Shown piece after piece: positions 34,343 to 43,261 of a stretch of DNA of 64,000 nt. The translations under genes and the position numbers were made by a program. Every line of letters starts with the position of its first letter. The first letter of the stretch is position 1. The notes below the pieces were generated by a model. That model saw only the letters and a program-made list of their open reading frames with translations, did not search any database and was not told the origin of the DNA. Source of the DNA: GCA-2748575 sp965222725 (GTDB lineage Bacteria; Pseudomonadota; Gammaproteobacteria; Pseudomonadales; Ketobacteraceae). The stretch covers positions 4,588,001 through 4,652,000 of the forward strand of contig OZ244969.1 of the NCBI GenBank assembly GCA_965222725.1, written 5' to 3'.

Positions 34343-35857
34343 TTAATTGGCGTTATGCAAATCAATGGCGTCCGGGTCTTCCACGGATTCCTTTTTGGTT
34401 TTTGCGCCGTCATTGCGAATGGCTTCCAGCTTTTGCAGATAATCTTCATTGATATCGCCGGTAACGTATTCGCCGTTAAACACAGAACAATCGAAATGAG
34501 CGATATTCGGGTTACCTTCTTTGGCAGTATCCACCAGATCTTCCAGGTCCTGATATATCAGCCAGTCGGCGCCAATTTTCTTTTGAATTTCTTCCACGGT
34601 GCGGCCATGGGCAATCAGCTCATTGGCTGCGGGCATATCAATGCCGTATACGTTTGGATAACGTACTGCCGGTGCGGCGGATGCAAAATACACTTTCTTG
34701 GCGCCCGCTTCCCGGGCCATTTCAATAATCTGGTGGCAGGTGGTACCGCGCACAATGGAATCATCCACCAGCAACACATTCTTGCCCTGAAACTCCAGCT
34801 CAATGGCGTTCAGTTTCTGGCGTACGGATTTTTTACGCTGGCTCTGCCCCGGCATAATAAAGGTGCGGCCGATGTAACGGTTCTTGATAAAACCTTCGCG
34901 ATACTTTACGCCCAGATTGTTCGCCAGCTGCAATGCGGCAGTACGACTGGTATCCGGAATGGGGATCACCACATCGATATCGTGATCCGGCCACACCCGA
35001 CGGATCTTATCCGCCAGCTTGTCACCCATACGCAAGCGGGCTTTATACACGGAAATACCATCAATAATGGAGTCCGGACGTGCCAGATAAACATGTTCAA
35101 ATATGCAGGGATTCGGATCAGGCGTTTCGGCGCACTGGCGCGTGAAGAGTTCACCTTTCTGATTGATGTAAACCGCCTCACCAGGCTCGATATCACGAAT
35201 CAGCTGAAAGCCCAGCGCCTGCAGCGCAACGCTTTCAGAAGCGATCATGTATTCGGTGCCGTTTTCTGTTTCCTTTTCACCAAAACAGATGGGGCGGATG
35301 CCATGGGGATCACGAAAACCGACAATACCGTAACCGGTCAGCATGGCCACCACGGCATAGGCACCACGGCAGCGTTTGTGCAATTTGCTGACTGCATTAA
35401 AAATATCGTCTTCAGTGGGATTCAGCTTGCCCAGTACCTGCAGCTCATGGGCCAGAATATTCAGCAGCACTTCAGAATCGGACGTGGTATTGATATGACG
35501 CAGATCCGAACGGTACAGGTCTTCACCGATTTCGGCGGCATTGGTCAGATTGCCGTTATGAGCCAGGGTAATACCGTAGGGTGAATTCACATAAAAGGGC
35601 TGAGCTTCAGCAGAGGTGGAACTGCCTGCCGTAGGATAGCGCACATGGCCAATCCCCATATTGCCCTGCAAACGGCGCATATGGCGGGTACGGAAAACAT
35701 CACGCACCATGCCGTTGTCTTTGCGAAGAAACAGCTTGCCGTTGTCACAGGTAACAATACCTGCCGCATCCTGGCCGCGGTGCTGCAAAACCGTCAATGC
35801 ATCATAAAGTGCCTGATTGACATTTTTCCGGCCAACAATGCCTACGATACCACACAT
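34343..35857 (-). CDS. purF: Amidophosphoribosyltransferase
   Basis: First committed step of purine synthesis: PRPP plus glutamine to phosphoribosylamine. It has 504 residues. The N-terminal Ntn-type glutaminase starts directly with the catalytic Cys after Met (MCGIVGIVG), so there is no propeptide. The C-terminal PRTase domain has the PRPP loop VLLVDDSIVRGTT. The length and the lack of a propeptide match the E. coli type, which has no Fe-S cluster. It is 10 bases downstream of cvpA, the classical cvpA-purF pair. Confidence 0.97.
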   Translation of the reverse strand: MCGIVGIVGRKNVNQALYDALTVLQHRGQDAAGIVTCDNGKLFLRKDNGMVRDVFRTRHMRRLQGNMGIGHVRYPTAGSSTSAEAQPFYVNSPYGITLAHNGNLTNAAEIGEDLYRSDLRHINTTSDSEVLLNILAHELQVLGKLNPTEDDIFNAVSKLHKRCRGAYAVVAMLTGYGIVGFRDPHGIRPICFGEKETENGTEYMIASESVALQALGFQLIRDIEPGEAVYINQKGELFTRQCAETPDPNPCIFEHVYLARPDSIIDGISVYKARLRMGDKLADKIRRVWPDHDIDVVIPIPDTSRTAALQLANNLGVKYREGFIKNRYIGRTFIMPGQSQRKKSVRQKLNAIELEFQGKNVLLVDDSIVRGTTCHQIIEMAREAGAKKVYFASAAPAVRYPNVYGIDMPAANELIAHGRTVEEIQKKIGADWLIYQDLEDLVDTAKEGNPNIAHFDCSVFNGEYVTGDINEDYLQKLEAIRNDGAKTKKESVEDPDAIDLHNAN

Positions 35858-35867
35858 GGTATATCCT

Positions 35868-36362
35868 CTAGTTTATTGCCATGATCTTTTGCCACATGTC
35901 ATGGGCCATAGTATAGGTCCAATCTTCAATAAGCATGACATGCGGGATTAACAGAGATTCCTTCCACCAGGGATCGCCATCCATCTCAAACAAACGGGCC
36001 AGTATCCCTAACCCGAAAATCACCAGAATCACACCACGCAGCGCACCAAAGGCCATGCCCATCACACGGTCCATAGTACTCAGCCCGCTGGCTGATATGA
36101 CTTCTTTCAGTAAACGCTTAATCAATGCGGCCACGATCAGCGTGGCAATAAACAAAGCAGCGAAAGCAACCGGCTCCCGCGCAGAAGGTGGGTCCAGATA
36201 ATCCGCCAGCAGGTAAGCCAGAGGCGTGCTGAACAGGCGGCCGATGACAAAGGCGGCAACCCAGGTTGCCAGCGAAAAAGCCTCTACCGTAAAACCACGG
36301 CGCAGACTTAACAAAGAGGATATAACAACGATCGCTATTATGACGTAATCAGCAGCATTCAT
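35868..36362 (-). CDS. cvpA: CvpA family membrane protein
   Basis: A 164-residue inner-membrane protein with four hydrophobic segments. CvpA is required for colicin V production in E. coli and linked to envelope homeostasis. The frame is open upstream to 36413, but ATG 36362 (MNAADYVIIAIVV) matches the family N-terminus and length (about 162). No strong ribosome site is visible. It precedes purF by 10 bases and follows the SPOR-domain gene, as in Pseudomonas. Confidence 0.9.
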   Translation of the reverse strand: MNAADYVIIAIVVISSLLSLRRGFTVEAFSLATWVAAFVIGRLFSTPLAYLLADYLDPPSAREPVAFAALFIATLIVAALIKRLLKEVISASGLSTMDRVMGMAFGALRGVILVIFGLGILARLFEMDGDPWWKESLLIPHVMLIEDWTYTMAHDMWQKIMAIN

Positions 36363-36473
36363 CGGCGAATAGTTTAAAACTCGGGGGCAACAACGAGGGC
36401 GGGATTCTAACAAAAGCGCGCTCAGAATCCTATGAAGAAAACCCGGAATGGCAAGTCAGTCCGTCCTAATCCA

Positions 36474-37073
36474 TTACGGCGCGTAGCGAACCACCATTCC
36501 TTTCAGTTTGAATTCCTTGTGGAGCGCTTCGGCAATCATTTCCGCACGATTCTTGCGCAGTTGCGGCCCCACAAAGACCCGGTACAAAGTCTTGTCACCA
36601 CTGCGCCCCTTTTGAATGTAGGCGCTGTAGCTTTTTTCAATGAGCTGCTTGTGAAGTTTTGCGGCATTGTCATGGGAAGAAAAAGCCGCCAGCTGCACCG
36701 TGTAATTTTCTGCCAGCCGGTCGTTCCCGGTGGCGCCCTGCCCACTGGCTGCCTTGATCTGTTCAAAATCCTCCCGCACCGCCACTTCAGGCGCTTTGGG
36801 CTCGGGAACGGATTCCACCGGTTGATTCAGGGTTTCCTCATCGGGAGCAATCTCCGCCCGCTGTTCTTCCACCTGCTGTTTTACAGCGTCAAAGTGCGCG
36901 GTGTCTATTTCCGGCTCGGACACATCCAGTGTCACCACCGGCTCTTCCGGAATCTGGATATCGGTATAAGTGTCCCGGGATTCCCTGCCGTCGAATATCA
37001 GGGGCAGAAATATTACCGCCGCCGACAGCAACACCAACGCCCCTACCAGCCTCTGTTTCAAATGTTCGTCCAC
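36474..37073 (-). CDS. SPOR-domain cell-division-associated protein (DedD-like)
   Basis: A 199-residue bitopic inner-membrane protein: a short cytoplasmic N-terminus, a membrane helix at about 8-25 (LVGALVLLSAAVIFLPLIF), an acidic Pro/Glu-rich periplasmic linker and a C-terminal SPOR domain at about 125-198 (YTVQLAAFSSHDNAAKLHKQ, LYRVFVGP). SPOR domains bind denuded septal peptidoglycan. Its place between folC and cvpA is where dedD lies in enterobacteria. Confidence 0.88.
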   Translation of the reverse strand: MDEHLKQRLVGALVLLSAAVIFLPLIFDGRESRDTYTDIQIPEEPVVTLDVSEPEIDTAHFDAVKQQVEEQRAEIAPDEETLNQPVESVPEPKAPEVAVREDFEQIKAASGQGATGNDRLAENYTVQLAAFSSHDNAAKLHKQLIEKSYSAYIQKGRSGDKTLYRVFVGPQLRKNRAEMIAEALHKEFKLKGMVVRYAP

Positions 37074-37135
37074 TCTTATATAAACCCGGGTCTTGTCAAA
37101 GTCGGTAGGGATGGTATCAAGTTATGCCACACGAT

Positions 37136-38422
37136 TTAAGTAGAAGACAGCACATCGGCAACCGTGTGAAAGGATCCGAACACTACCAGCAGGTCATCCG
37201 GTGCCAGTCGCGGCCTGAGCCGGGCATAGGCGCCTTGCGGGGAATCAGCAAGCTTATCCGCATCTTTCATATCATTAACAAGCGCCCCGCCCTCTTGCAG
37301 CAGCTCAACCAGTTGTTGTGCCGAACCGGCCCGGTATCCAACGTCCAGCGTTACCGGCCACCACTCATCAACCACCGGCATCAGCGCCGCCAGGCTGGCC
37401 CGGTGATTTTTGTCCGCCAGCATCCCCACCAGGCAATACACCCGTTGCAGAGAATGGCGGGATCTGAGCTGTTGTACTTTGTCGGCCAGCGCGCGGGCGG
37501 CCTGCGGGTTGTGCCCCACATCCAGCATCACCCAGGGCTTTTCCTGAATCAGTTGCTGACGCCCCTGCAAGCGCACGTTTTTTGCTGCCTGAGTTATCAC
37601 CGACTCTGAGAGTTGCTCCCCACTGGCGGCGACTGCCTGGATTGCCGCAGCGAAGTTATCCGCCATCACCGGAAGATCCGGAGGGATATGGACTGAACAA
37701 GCGGCCGCGGGTTTCCCGGCATCATCGGATCCGGGGTCTGTAAAAGTCAGCCGGTTCCCCTGCACATCAAATTCCCGCCCGCGCCAGTAGCTGGCTCTGG
37801 CCTGACGGCCCTTTTCCACCACCGACTGAGGCGCATCGGTATCGCCACACACCATGATGGAAGAGGCACGGACAATACCGGCTTTTTCGAAACCGATCTT
37901 TTCCCGGGTGTCTCCCAGCCAGCTTTCGTGATCCAGATCGATGGACGTGATAACCGCCACATCCGGATCCACAATATTGACGGCATCCAGGCGTCCACCC
38001 AGGCCCACTTCCAGCACTACCCAGTCCAGCGCGGCTTCGGCGAAAATGACCAGCGCCGCCAAGGTGCCGAATTCGAAATAGGTTAAGCCGATATCACCTC
38101 TGGCTGCTTCCACCTGTTCAAAGGCCTGCACCAATTGTTCGTCTGATACATTCTCCTGCTGAATCTGAACCCGTTCGTTGTAAACCAGCAGGTGCGGCGA
38201 CATGTACACACCCACCCGCTTACCCAGAGCCATTGCCAGGGCTTCGATGGTTTTAACGGTGGAGCCTTTGCCGTTGGTGCCGGCCACGGTGTAGATGCGG
38301 GTCCGGGGGGAAAGCTGCGGGAGGCGCTGGTACACAGACTGAATGCGCTCCAGTCCCAGTTCGATTTCTGCGGGATGGAGCGCTTCGATGTCGGCCAGCC
38401 ACTGGGCCAGTGTTTTTTTCAT
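37136..38422 (-). CDS. folC: Bifunctional folylpolyglutamate synthase / dihydrofolate synthase
   Basis: Joins dihydropteroate to glutamate and then extends the polyglutamate tail of folates, ATP-dependent. It has 428 residues of the Mur-ligase fold. The P-loop is TVAGTNGKGST at about 45-55, the VGLGGRLDAVN block at about 140-150, and DHESWLG and VMLDVGHNPQAA (about 294-305) in the C-terminal domain. It lies 17 bases downstream of accD and is the standard accD-folC pair. Confidence 0.95.
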   Translation of the reverse strand: MKKTLAQWLADIEALHPAEIELGLERIQSVYQRLPQLSPRTRIYTVAGTNGKGSTVKTIEALAMALGKRVGVYMSPHLLVYNERVQIQQENVSDEQLVQAFEQVEAARGDIGLTYFEFGTLAALVIFAEAALDWVVLEVGLGGRLDAVNIVDPDVAVITSIDLDHESWLGDTREKIGFEKAGIVRASSIMVCGDTDAPQSVVEKGRQARASYWRGREFDVQGNRLTFTDPGSDDAGKPAAACSVHIPPDLPVMADNFAAAIQAVAASGEQLSESVITQAAKNVRLQGRQQLIQEKPWVMLDVGHNPQAARALADKVQQLRSRHSLQRVYCLVGMLADKNHRASLAALMPVVDEWWPVTLDVGYRAGSAQQLVELLQEGGALVNDMKDADKLADSPQGAYARLRPRLAPDDLLVVFGSFHTVADVLSST

Positions 38423-38439
38423 GGGCGGGTGCGCGGGAA

Positions 38440-39507
38440 TCAGGAAGCCTTATTTTGTACTTCGCTTTGTGCTTCGTTCTGCATTTGGGAGGCTTCTGCG
38501 GGTTCGTTATCGGCATCAGCAGCGGCAGAGCTGTCGTTGTCCGGCGCATGCTGCTCGCCGTCCGGTGTGTCATTCTGAGATGCTGGTTCCTGTAGTCCTT
38601 CAGGAAGGCCCACCGTTTCCGGAGCCGGTTCATCGTTTGCTGCCACCGGCGGCAGCTTGCTCAACTTGGCCACCAGACGACAGATGGTGTGCTGTAAATC
38701 GTTGCGGTGCACAATCATGTCGATGGCCCCGTGATCCAGCAGGAATTCGCTGCGCTGAAAGCCTTCCGGCAGCTTCTGGCGCACCGTCTGCTCAATTACC
38801 CGGGGGCCGGCAAAACCAATCAGGGCCTTGGGTTCGGCGATATTCACGTCCCCCAGCATGGCCAGACTGGCTGATACGCCACCATAAACCGGGTCAGTCA
38901 GCACCGACACAAATGGTACGCCCTGCTCCCGCATTTTCTGCAGAATGGCGCTGGTTTTGGCCATCTGCATCAGGGAAAACAGGGCTTCCTGCATCCGGGC
39001 GCCACCACTGGCAGAAAAGCAGATCAGGGGGATTTTCTTTTCCAGCGACACATTGGCAGCGCGGACAAATTTCTCACCTACAATCGAGCCCATGGAACCG
39101 CCCATAAAACTGAATTCAAAGGCGACTGCGACCAGAGGCACACCCAGCGCCTGCCCGGACATGGCAACCAGCGCATCGTTCTCGTCGGTGTCTTTCTGGG
39201 CCGCCGCCAGGCGATCCTTGTATTTCTTGCTGTCGCGAAACTTGAGCTTGTCCACCGGTTTGATATCGGGGGCGATTTCTTCACGGCCATCCTGATCCAG
39301 AAACAGATCCAGACGCTCACGGGCATTCAGGCGCATGTGGTGATCGCACTTGGGGCAGACATTCAGGGCTTTTTCCAGCTCCGGGCGATAAAGAAAAGCA
39401 CCGCATTTGGGGCATTTGCGCCACAGACCTTCGGGAATGCTGCCTTTGCGCTTGGAGGTTTTCTGGGAAATGCTTGGAAGAATCTTGTCTAGCCAGTTGC
39501 TGCTCAT
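38440..39507 (-). CDS. accD: Acetyl-CoA carboxylase carboxyltransferase subunit beta, with extended acidic tail
   Basis: Carboxyltransferase beta subunit that, with AccA, makes malonyl-CoA for fatty acid synthesis. The N-terminal zinc ribbon uses Cys32, 35, 51 and 54 (CPKCGAF, CPKCDHH). The crotonase-like core includes FSASGGARMQEALFSLMQMA and LIGFAGPRVIEQTVR. The catalytic core ends near residue 285. The remaining 70 residues are a low-complexity tail rich in Glu, Asp, Ala, Gln and Asn, making it 355 residues against about 290-305 for typical AccD. It lies between trpA and folC. Confidence 0.95.
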   Translation of the reverse strand: MSSNWLDKILPSISQKTSKRKGSIPEGLWRKCPKCGAFLYRPELEKALNVCPKCDHHMRLNARERLDLFLDQDGREEIAPDIKPVDKLKFRDSKKYKDRLAAAQKDTDENDALVAMSGQALGVPLVAVAFEFSFMGGSMGSIVGEKFVRAANVSLEKKIPLICFSASGGARMQEALFSLMQMAKTSAILQKMREQGVPFVSVLTDPVYGGVSASLAMLGDVNIAEPKALIGFAGPRVIEQTVRQKLPEGFQRSEFLLDHGAIDMIVHRNDLQHTICRLVAKLSKLPPVAANDEPAPETVGLPEGLQEPASQNDTPDGEQHAPDNDSSAAADADNEPAEASQMQNEAQSEVQNKAS

Positions 39508-39529
39508 GTGTTCGCCTTATGCTGACGCT

Positions 39530-40333
39530 TTATTTATCTATACCCTGACGCAGTGAACCTGCAAAGGCGGAAACCGCTTTCAGCAATGCCTGGGGGTCGT
39601 TCTGGTTTTCCGCCACAACATTGACCAGCGCGCTGCCCACCACAACCGCATCGGCTAACTGTGCCACGGCTCCTGCCGTTTCAGGGTCCTTGATACCAAA
39701 GCCCACAGCGATGGGCAAATCTGTTATTTTTCGAATTGTTTCAAGCTTTTCACTGACCTGGGCCGGATCCAGGTTGGCGGCGCCGGTAATCCCCTTCAGT
39801 GACACGTAATACAGGTAGCCTTTGGCGGCGTCCGCAATGGCCTTGATGCGCTTGTCGGTGGTGGTGGGTGCCAGCAGAAAAATGGGGTCAATGCCGTTGG
39901 CTTCCAGTGCCTTGTTGAGTTCGGCAGAGGCCTCCGGGGGCATATCCACCGTCAGCACACCATCCACACCTGCGCTTGCCGCCTCGGTGGCAAAGGTTTC
40001 ATAACCCAGCACTTCAATGGGGTTGAGATACCCCATGAGCACCACCGGCGTGGTGGTGTTGGTTTCGCGGAAGCTTTTCACCATGGACATGACATTGCGC
40101 AGGGATACGCCGTGTTTGAGTGCTCTTTCGTCCGCCAGCTGAATGGTGGGGCCATCTGCCATGGGATCGGAAAAGGGCACGCCCAGTTCAATAATATCGG
40201 ACCCCGCCTCTGCCAGAGCATGCATAATGGCCACGGTTTGATCGGGATGGGGATCACCGGCCGTTACAAAGGGTACTAGTGCAGTTTTATTTGCTGCCTT
40301 CAAATCAGCAAAACAAGCCTCGATACGGCTCAT
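39530..40333 (-). CDS. trpA: Tryptophan synthase alpha subunit
   Basis: Cleaves indole-3-glycerol phosphate to indole and glyceraldehyde 3-phosphate. It is a 267-residue TIM barrel with the catalytic Glu49 (IIELGVPFSDP) and Asp60 (MADGP). The phosphate-binding loop IAVGFGIKDPE and GSALVN are present. It lies 44 bases downstream of trpB and 22 bases upstream of accD, so it is part of a trpF-trpB-trpA-accD string. Confidence 0.97.
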   Translation of the reverse strand: MSRIEACFADLKAANKTALVPFVTAGDPHPDQTVAIMHALAEAGSDIIELGVPFSDPMADGPTIQLADERALKHGVSLRNVMSMVKSFRETNTTTPVVLMGYLNPIEVLGYETFATEAASAGVDGVLTVDMPPEASAELNKALEANGIDPIFLLAPTTTDKRIKAIADAAKGYLYYVSLKGITGAANLDPAQVSEKLETIRKITDLPIAVGFGIKDPETAGAVAQLADAVVVGSALVNVVAENQNDPQALLKAVSAFAGSLRQGIDK

Positions 40334-40377
40334 TTGTGGAACTCCTATTGTCGCTAACTAATGGTTTTATCCAGGCT

Positions 40378-41595
40378 TTAATCGATACCGATGCCGTCAA
40401 TCTTCGCCACCGTGTGAATATCCTTGTCACCACGACCGGACAGGTTAATCACAATCACATCGTCCTTTGCCATTTCCCTGGCCAGCTTGGCGGCATAAGC
40501 CAGGGCGTGGGATGATTCCAGCGCCGGCATGATGCCTTCCACCAGCGTCAGCTCCCTGAAAGCGTTCAGGGCTTCGTCATCATTGGCGGACACGTAAGTT
40601 ACCCGGCCACAGTCTTTTAACCAGGAGTGTTCCGGGCCCACACCGGGGTAATCCAGGCCGGCGGATACCGAATGGGTCGGTATGATCTGGCCGGCATCGT
40701 CTTCCATCAGGTAGGTGCGGTTGCCGTGAAGCACGCCGGGCCGCCCGGCGCACAGAGGGGCTGCATGCTCGCCGGTTTCCACGCCGTGGCCGCCGGCTTC
40801 CACGCCGTACATTTTCACGGACTCGTCGTTTAGCATGGGGTGGAACAGACCAATGGCGTTAGAGCCGCCACCCACGCAGGCCACCAGTGCATCCGGCAGC
40901 TTGCCGGCCTGATCCAGACACTGCTGACGGGCTTCCCGGCCGATCACACACTGAAAGTCCCGCACCAGTTTCGGATAGGGGTGCGGGCCTGCCACTGTAC
41001 CGATGATGTAGAAAGTGTCGTCTACATTGGTTACCCAGTCCCGCATGGCTTCGTTCATGGCGTCCTTGAGGGTTTTGGTGCCAGAGCGCACCGGGTGCAC
41101 GGTCGCGCCCAGCAGCTTCATGCGGTACACATTGAGCGCCTGGCGCTCTACGTCTTCGGCGCCCATATAGACTTCGCATTTCAGCCCCAGCCGTGCAGCA
41201 ACGGTGGCGGTAGCCACGCCATGCTGGCCGGCGCCGGTTTCTGCAATAACGCGGGACTTGCCACTGTGCTTTGCCAGCAACGCCTGGCCAATGGTGTTAT
41301 TGACCTTGTGGGCACCGGTGTGATTCAGGTCTTCCCGCTTCAGGTAAATCTGTGCACCACCCAGTTTCTGCGACCATCGCTCGGCATGATAAAGAGGAGA
41401 AGGACGCCCCACGTAATGAGCGAGATCTTTATCAAATTCAGCCTGAAACTCAGGGTCCGCCGACAGCCGCTCGTACATTTCCTCGAGCTCGTCCAGGGCG
41501 GCCATCAGAGTTTCGGAAACAAAACGGCCCCCGTAAGGCCCGAAATTTCCCAACTGATCCGGTGTGGACAGAAAATCGGATGGATTAGCCACCAT
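40378..41595 (-). CDS. trpB: Tryptophan synthase beta subunit
   Basis: PLP enzyme that condenses indole with serine to tryptophan. It has 405 residues, with cofactor Lys97 in NHTGAHKVNN and catalytic Glu in AETGAGQHGVA. The phosphate cup is GGGSNAIG, and the C-terminal LSGRGDKD motif is typical of TrpB1. The start ATG 41595 has AAGGAGTGA directly upstream, inside the end of trpF; the genes overlap by 11 bases, so they are translationally coupled. Confidence 0.97.
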   Translation of the reverse strand: MVANPSDFLSTPDQLGNFGPYGGRFVSETLMAALDELEEMYERLSADPEFQAEFDKDLAHYVGRPSPLYHAERWSQKLGGAQIYLKREDLNHTGAHKVNNTIGQALLAKHSGKSRVIAETGAGQHGVATATVAARLGLKCEVYMGAEDVERQALNVYRMKLLGATVHPVRSGTKTLKDAMNEAMRDWVTNVDDTFYIIGTVAGPHPYPKLVRDFQCVIGREARQQCLDQAGKLPDALVACVGGGSNAIGLFHPMLNDESVKMYGVEAGGHGVETGEHAAPLCAGRPGVLHGNRTYLMEDDAGQIIPTHSVSAGLDYPGVGPEHSWLKDCGRVTYVSANDDEALNAFRELTLVEGIMPALESSHALAYAAKLAREMAKDDVIVINLSGRGDKDIHTVAKIDGIGID

Positions 41596-42205
41596 TCACT
41601 CCTTTAAAGAAAGATTCAATCAGCGCCGGGCTCTTCACCCCTTTGCGCTCTTCTACCCCGCCACTGACATCAATACCCCAGATGCCGGACCGGACAACGG
41701 CTTCGCCGACGTTTTCCGGGGTCAACCCACCGGCGAGGATGATGGGTTGTGGTAAATCAGACGGTATCAGCGACCAGTCAAACCGGGTACCGGTACCGCC
41801 GGGAATATTCTTTACGTAGGCGTCCAGCAGAATGGCTTTTGCCCCGGGATAAGCTGCCGCCTGCTCTGCGATATCCAGGCCCGGCTTAACCCGCAACGCT
41901 TTGATATAGGGCCGGGAAAAATCCGTGCAGAATGCTTCCGGCTCATCACCATGAAACTGCAGCAGGTCTATCGAGGTCTCCCGGATCACCTGCTCAACCA
42001 GCGTTTTGTCGGGATTAACGAACAAAGCCACCGACGTGACGAAGGCCGGGAGCCCGCTGATAATCTCTGCCGCCTGGCCAATACTGATATTTCTGGGGCT
42101 GGGTTCGTAAAATACAAAGCCCAGGGCATCCGCACCGCAATCTGACGCCACCAGCGCATCCTCAAGGGTTCTGATTCCACAGATTTTGATACGTTTCCGG
42201 TGCAA
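41585..42205 (-). CDS. trpF: Phosphoribosylanthranilate isomerase
   Basis: Amadori rearrangement of phosphoribosylanthranilate in tryptophan synthesis, about 206 residues of TIM barrel. The N-terminal general-base Cys is in IKICGIRT. The opposing Asp is in ILLDAYVK, with the phosphate-binding LAGGLTPENV and GIDVSGGVE. The start is uncertain. TTG 42205 has GGGGA five bases upstream and gives MHRKRIKICG. GTG 42217 would add four residues but lacks a ribosome site. It overlaps trpB by 11 bases and follows truA. Confidence 0.94.
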   Translation of the reverse strand: MHRKRIKICGIRTLEDALVASDCGADALGFVFYEPSPRNISIGQAAEIISGLPAFVTSVALFVNPDKTLVEQVIRETSIDLLQFHGDEPEAFCTDFSRPYIKALRVKPGLDIAEQAAAYPGAKAILLDAYVKNIPGGTGTRFDWSLIPSDLPQPIILAGGLTPENVGEAVVRSGIWGIDVSGGVEERKGVKSPALIESFFKGVNGG

Positions 42206-42330
42206 GGATTTCCCCACAGATCAGTCGATTAGCAAGTGTTGCAGTCTAACAAACCGCGCCCCTCCGGGGAAAGCGGGAACTGCAGAAAAGCCAGGGGCTG
42301 TCGAGATTTATTAACGTTGATGAACGCCTG

Positions 42331-43119
42331 TCACACCGGCATGAAAGGCACATTGGGTTCAGGATCAGGAATGGCGAAACGGGCCGGGTAATCAACCTTC
42401 ATAAAGTAGAGCCCGTAAGGGGGAGCGGTTACCCCGCCTTTGGTGCGGTCCCGGTGTTCCAGCACATCCCTGACCCAGGACACGGGCATTTTGCCGGAGC
42501 CCACCGCCATCAGGGTACCGGCGATATTGCGCACCATATGCTGCAGGAAGGCATTGGCACTGATATCCATCAGAATCAGGCGGTCGCGTCGATAGAGTTC
42601 CAGCGAGGTGATTTCACGAACCGGTGACTTTGACTGACAACCCATGGCCCGGAACGAAGAAAAGTCATGCTCCCCCAGCAGGCAGCGGGACGCTTCCTGC
42701 ATGGTTTCAAGATTCAGGGGCCGGTAATTCCAGGTGAGCTGAGTCATTCCCAGGGCGGGACGTACCGGGTGATTATAGATAGCATATCGATAGGCCCGTT
42801 CACGGGCGCTGAAGCGGGCATGGAATTCGTCGTCCACTTCCCTGGCCCATTTAATGGCGATGGTATCCGGCAGTTTGGCGTTGCCCCCGAATACCCAGGC
42901 GCGCTCATCACGAACTGCTTCGGTGTCAAAATGCACCACCTGCCCCACGCCGTGAACACCGGTATCGGTACGCCCGGCACACACCACACTCACCGGGTGA
43001 TCGGCCACAAAGCCCAGGGCGGCTTCCAGGCATTCCTGAATGGTGACCGGATCATGCTTTTGCCGCTGCCAGCCACGAAACTGGCTGCCATCGTATTCAA
43101 TTCCCAGGGCGATACGCAT
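42331..43119 (-). CDS. truA: tRNA pseudouridine(38-40) synthase TruA
   Basis: Makes pseudouridine at positions 38-40 of the tRNA anticodon arm. It has 262 residues from ATG 43119 (MRIALGIEYDGSQFRGWQ); the three codons before it, starting TTG 43128, are an unlikely extension. The catalytic Asp52 is in CAGRTDTGVHG. The C-terminal FLQHMVRNIAGTL and APPYGLYFMKVDY blocks are typical. It sits between fimV and trpF, the Pseudomonas order. Confidence 0.96.
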   Translation of the reverse strand: MRIALGIEYDGSQFRGWQRQKHDPVTIQECLEAALGFVADHPVSVVCAGRTDTGVHGVGQVVHFDTEAVRDERAWVFGGNAKLPDTIAIKWAREVDDEFHARFSARERAYRYAIYNHPVRPALGMTQLTWNYRPLNLETMQEASRCLLGEHDFSSFRAMGCQSKSPVREITSLELYRRDRLILMDISANAFLQHMVRNIAGTLMAVGSGKMPVSWVRDVLEHRDRTKGGVTAPPYGLYFMKVDYPARFAIPDPEPNVPFMPV

Positions 43120-43204
43120 AAATCCCAAATTACCTGTGTAAGTTACCTGTGTGAGCGATCCGTGTATGGTTTGTACTGTAGTGTTGCAGTGATTTCAGAG
43201 TAAA

Positions 43205-43230
43205 AAAAAGAGGGCTGATGCCCTCTTTTT
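43205..43230 (-). terminator. Rho-independent terminator of fimV
   Basis: An 11-base perfect stem (43205-43215 with 43220-43230) has the loop TGAT. Eight A at 43202-43209 give the minus-strand T-tract. It lies about 32 bases after the fimV stop. The right-hand T-run lets it act on the plus strand too. Confidence 0.92.
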
Positions 43231-43261
43231 CGGATTGCGAATTTTAAAAAGGTACGGCCAA

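Noticed and set aside
34355..35584. 409-codon open frame opposite purF
   Set aside because: Antisense shadow of a highly conserved gene; composition not protein-like.
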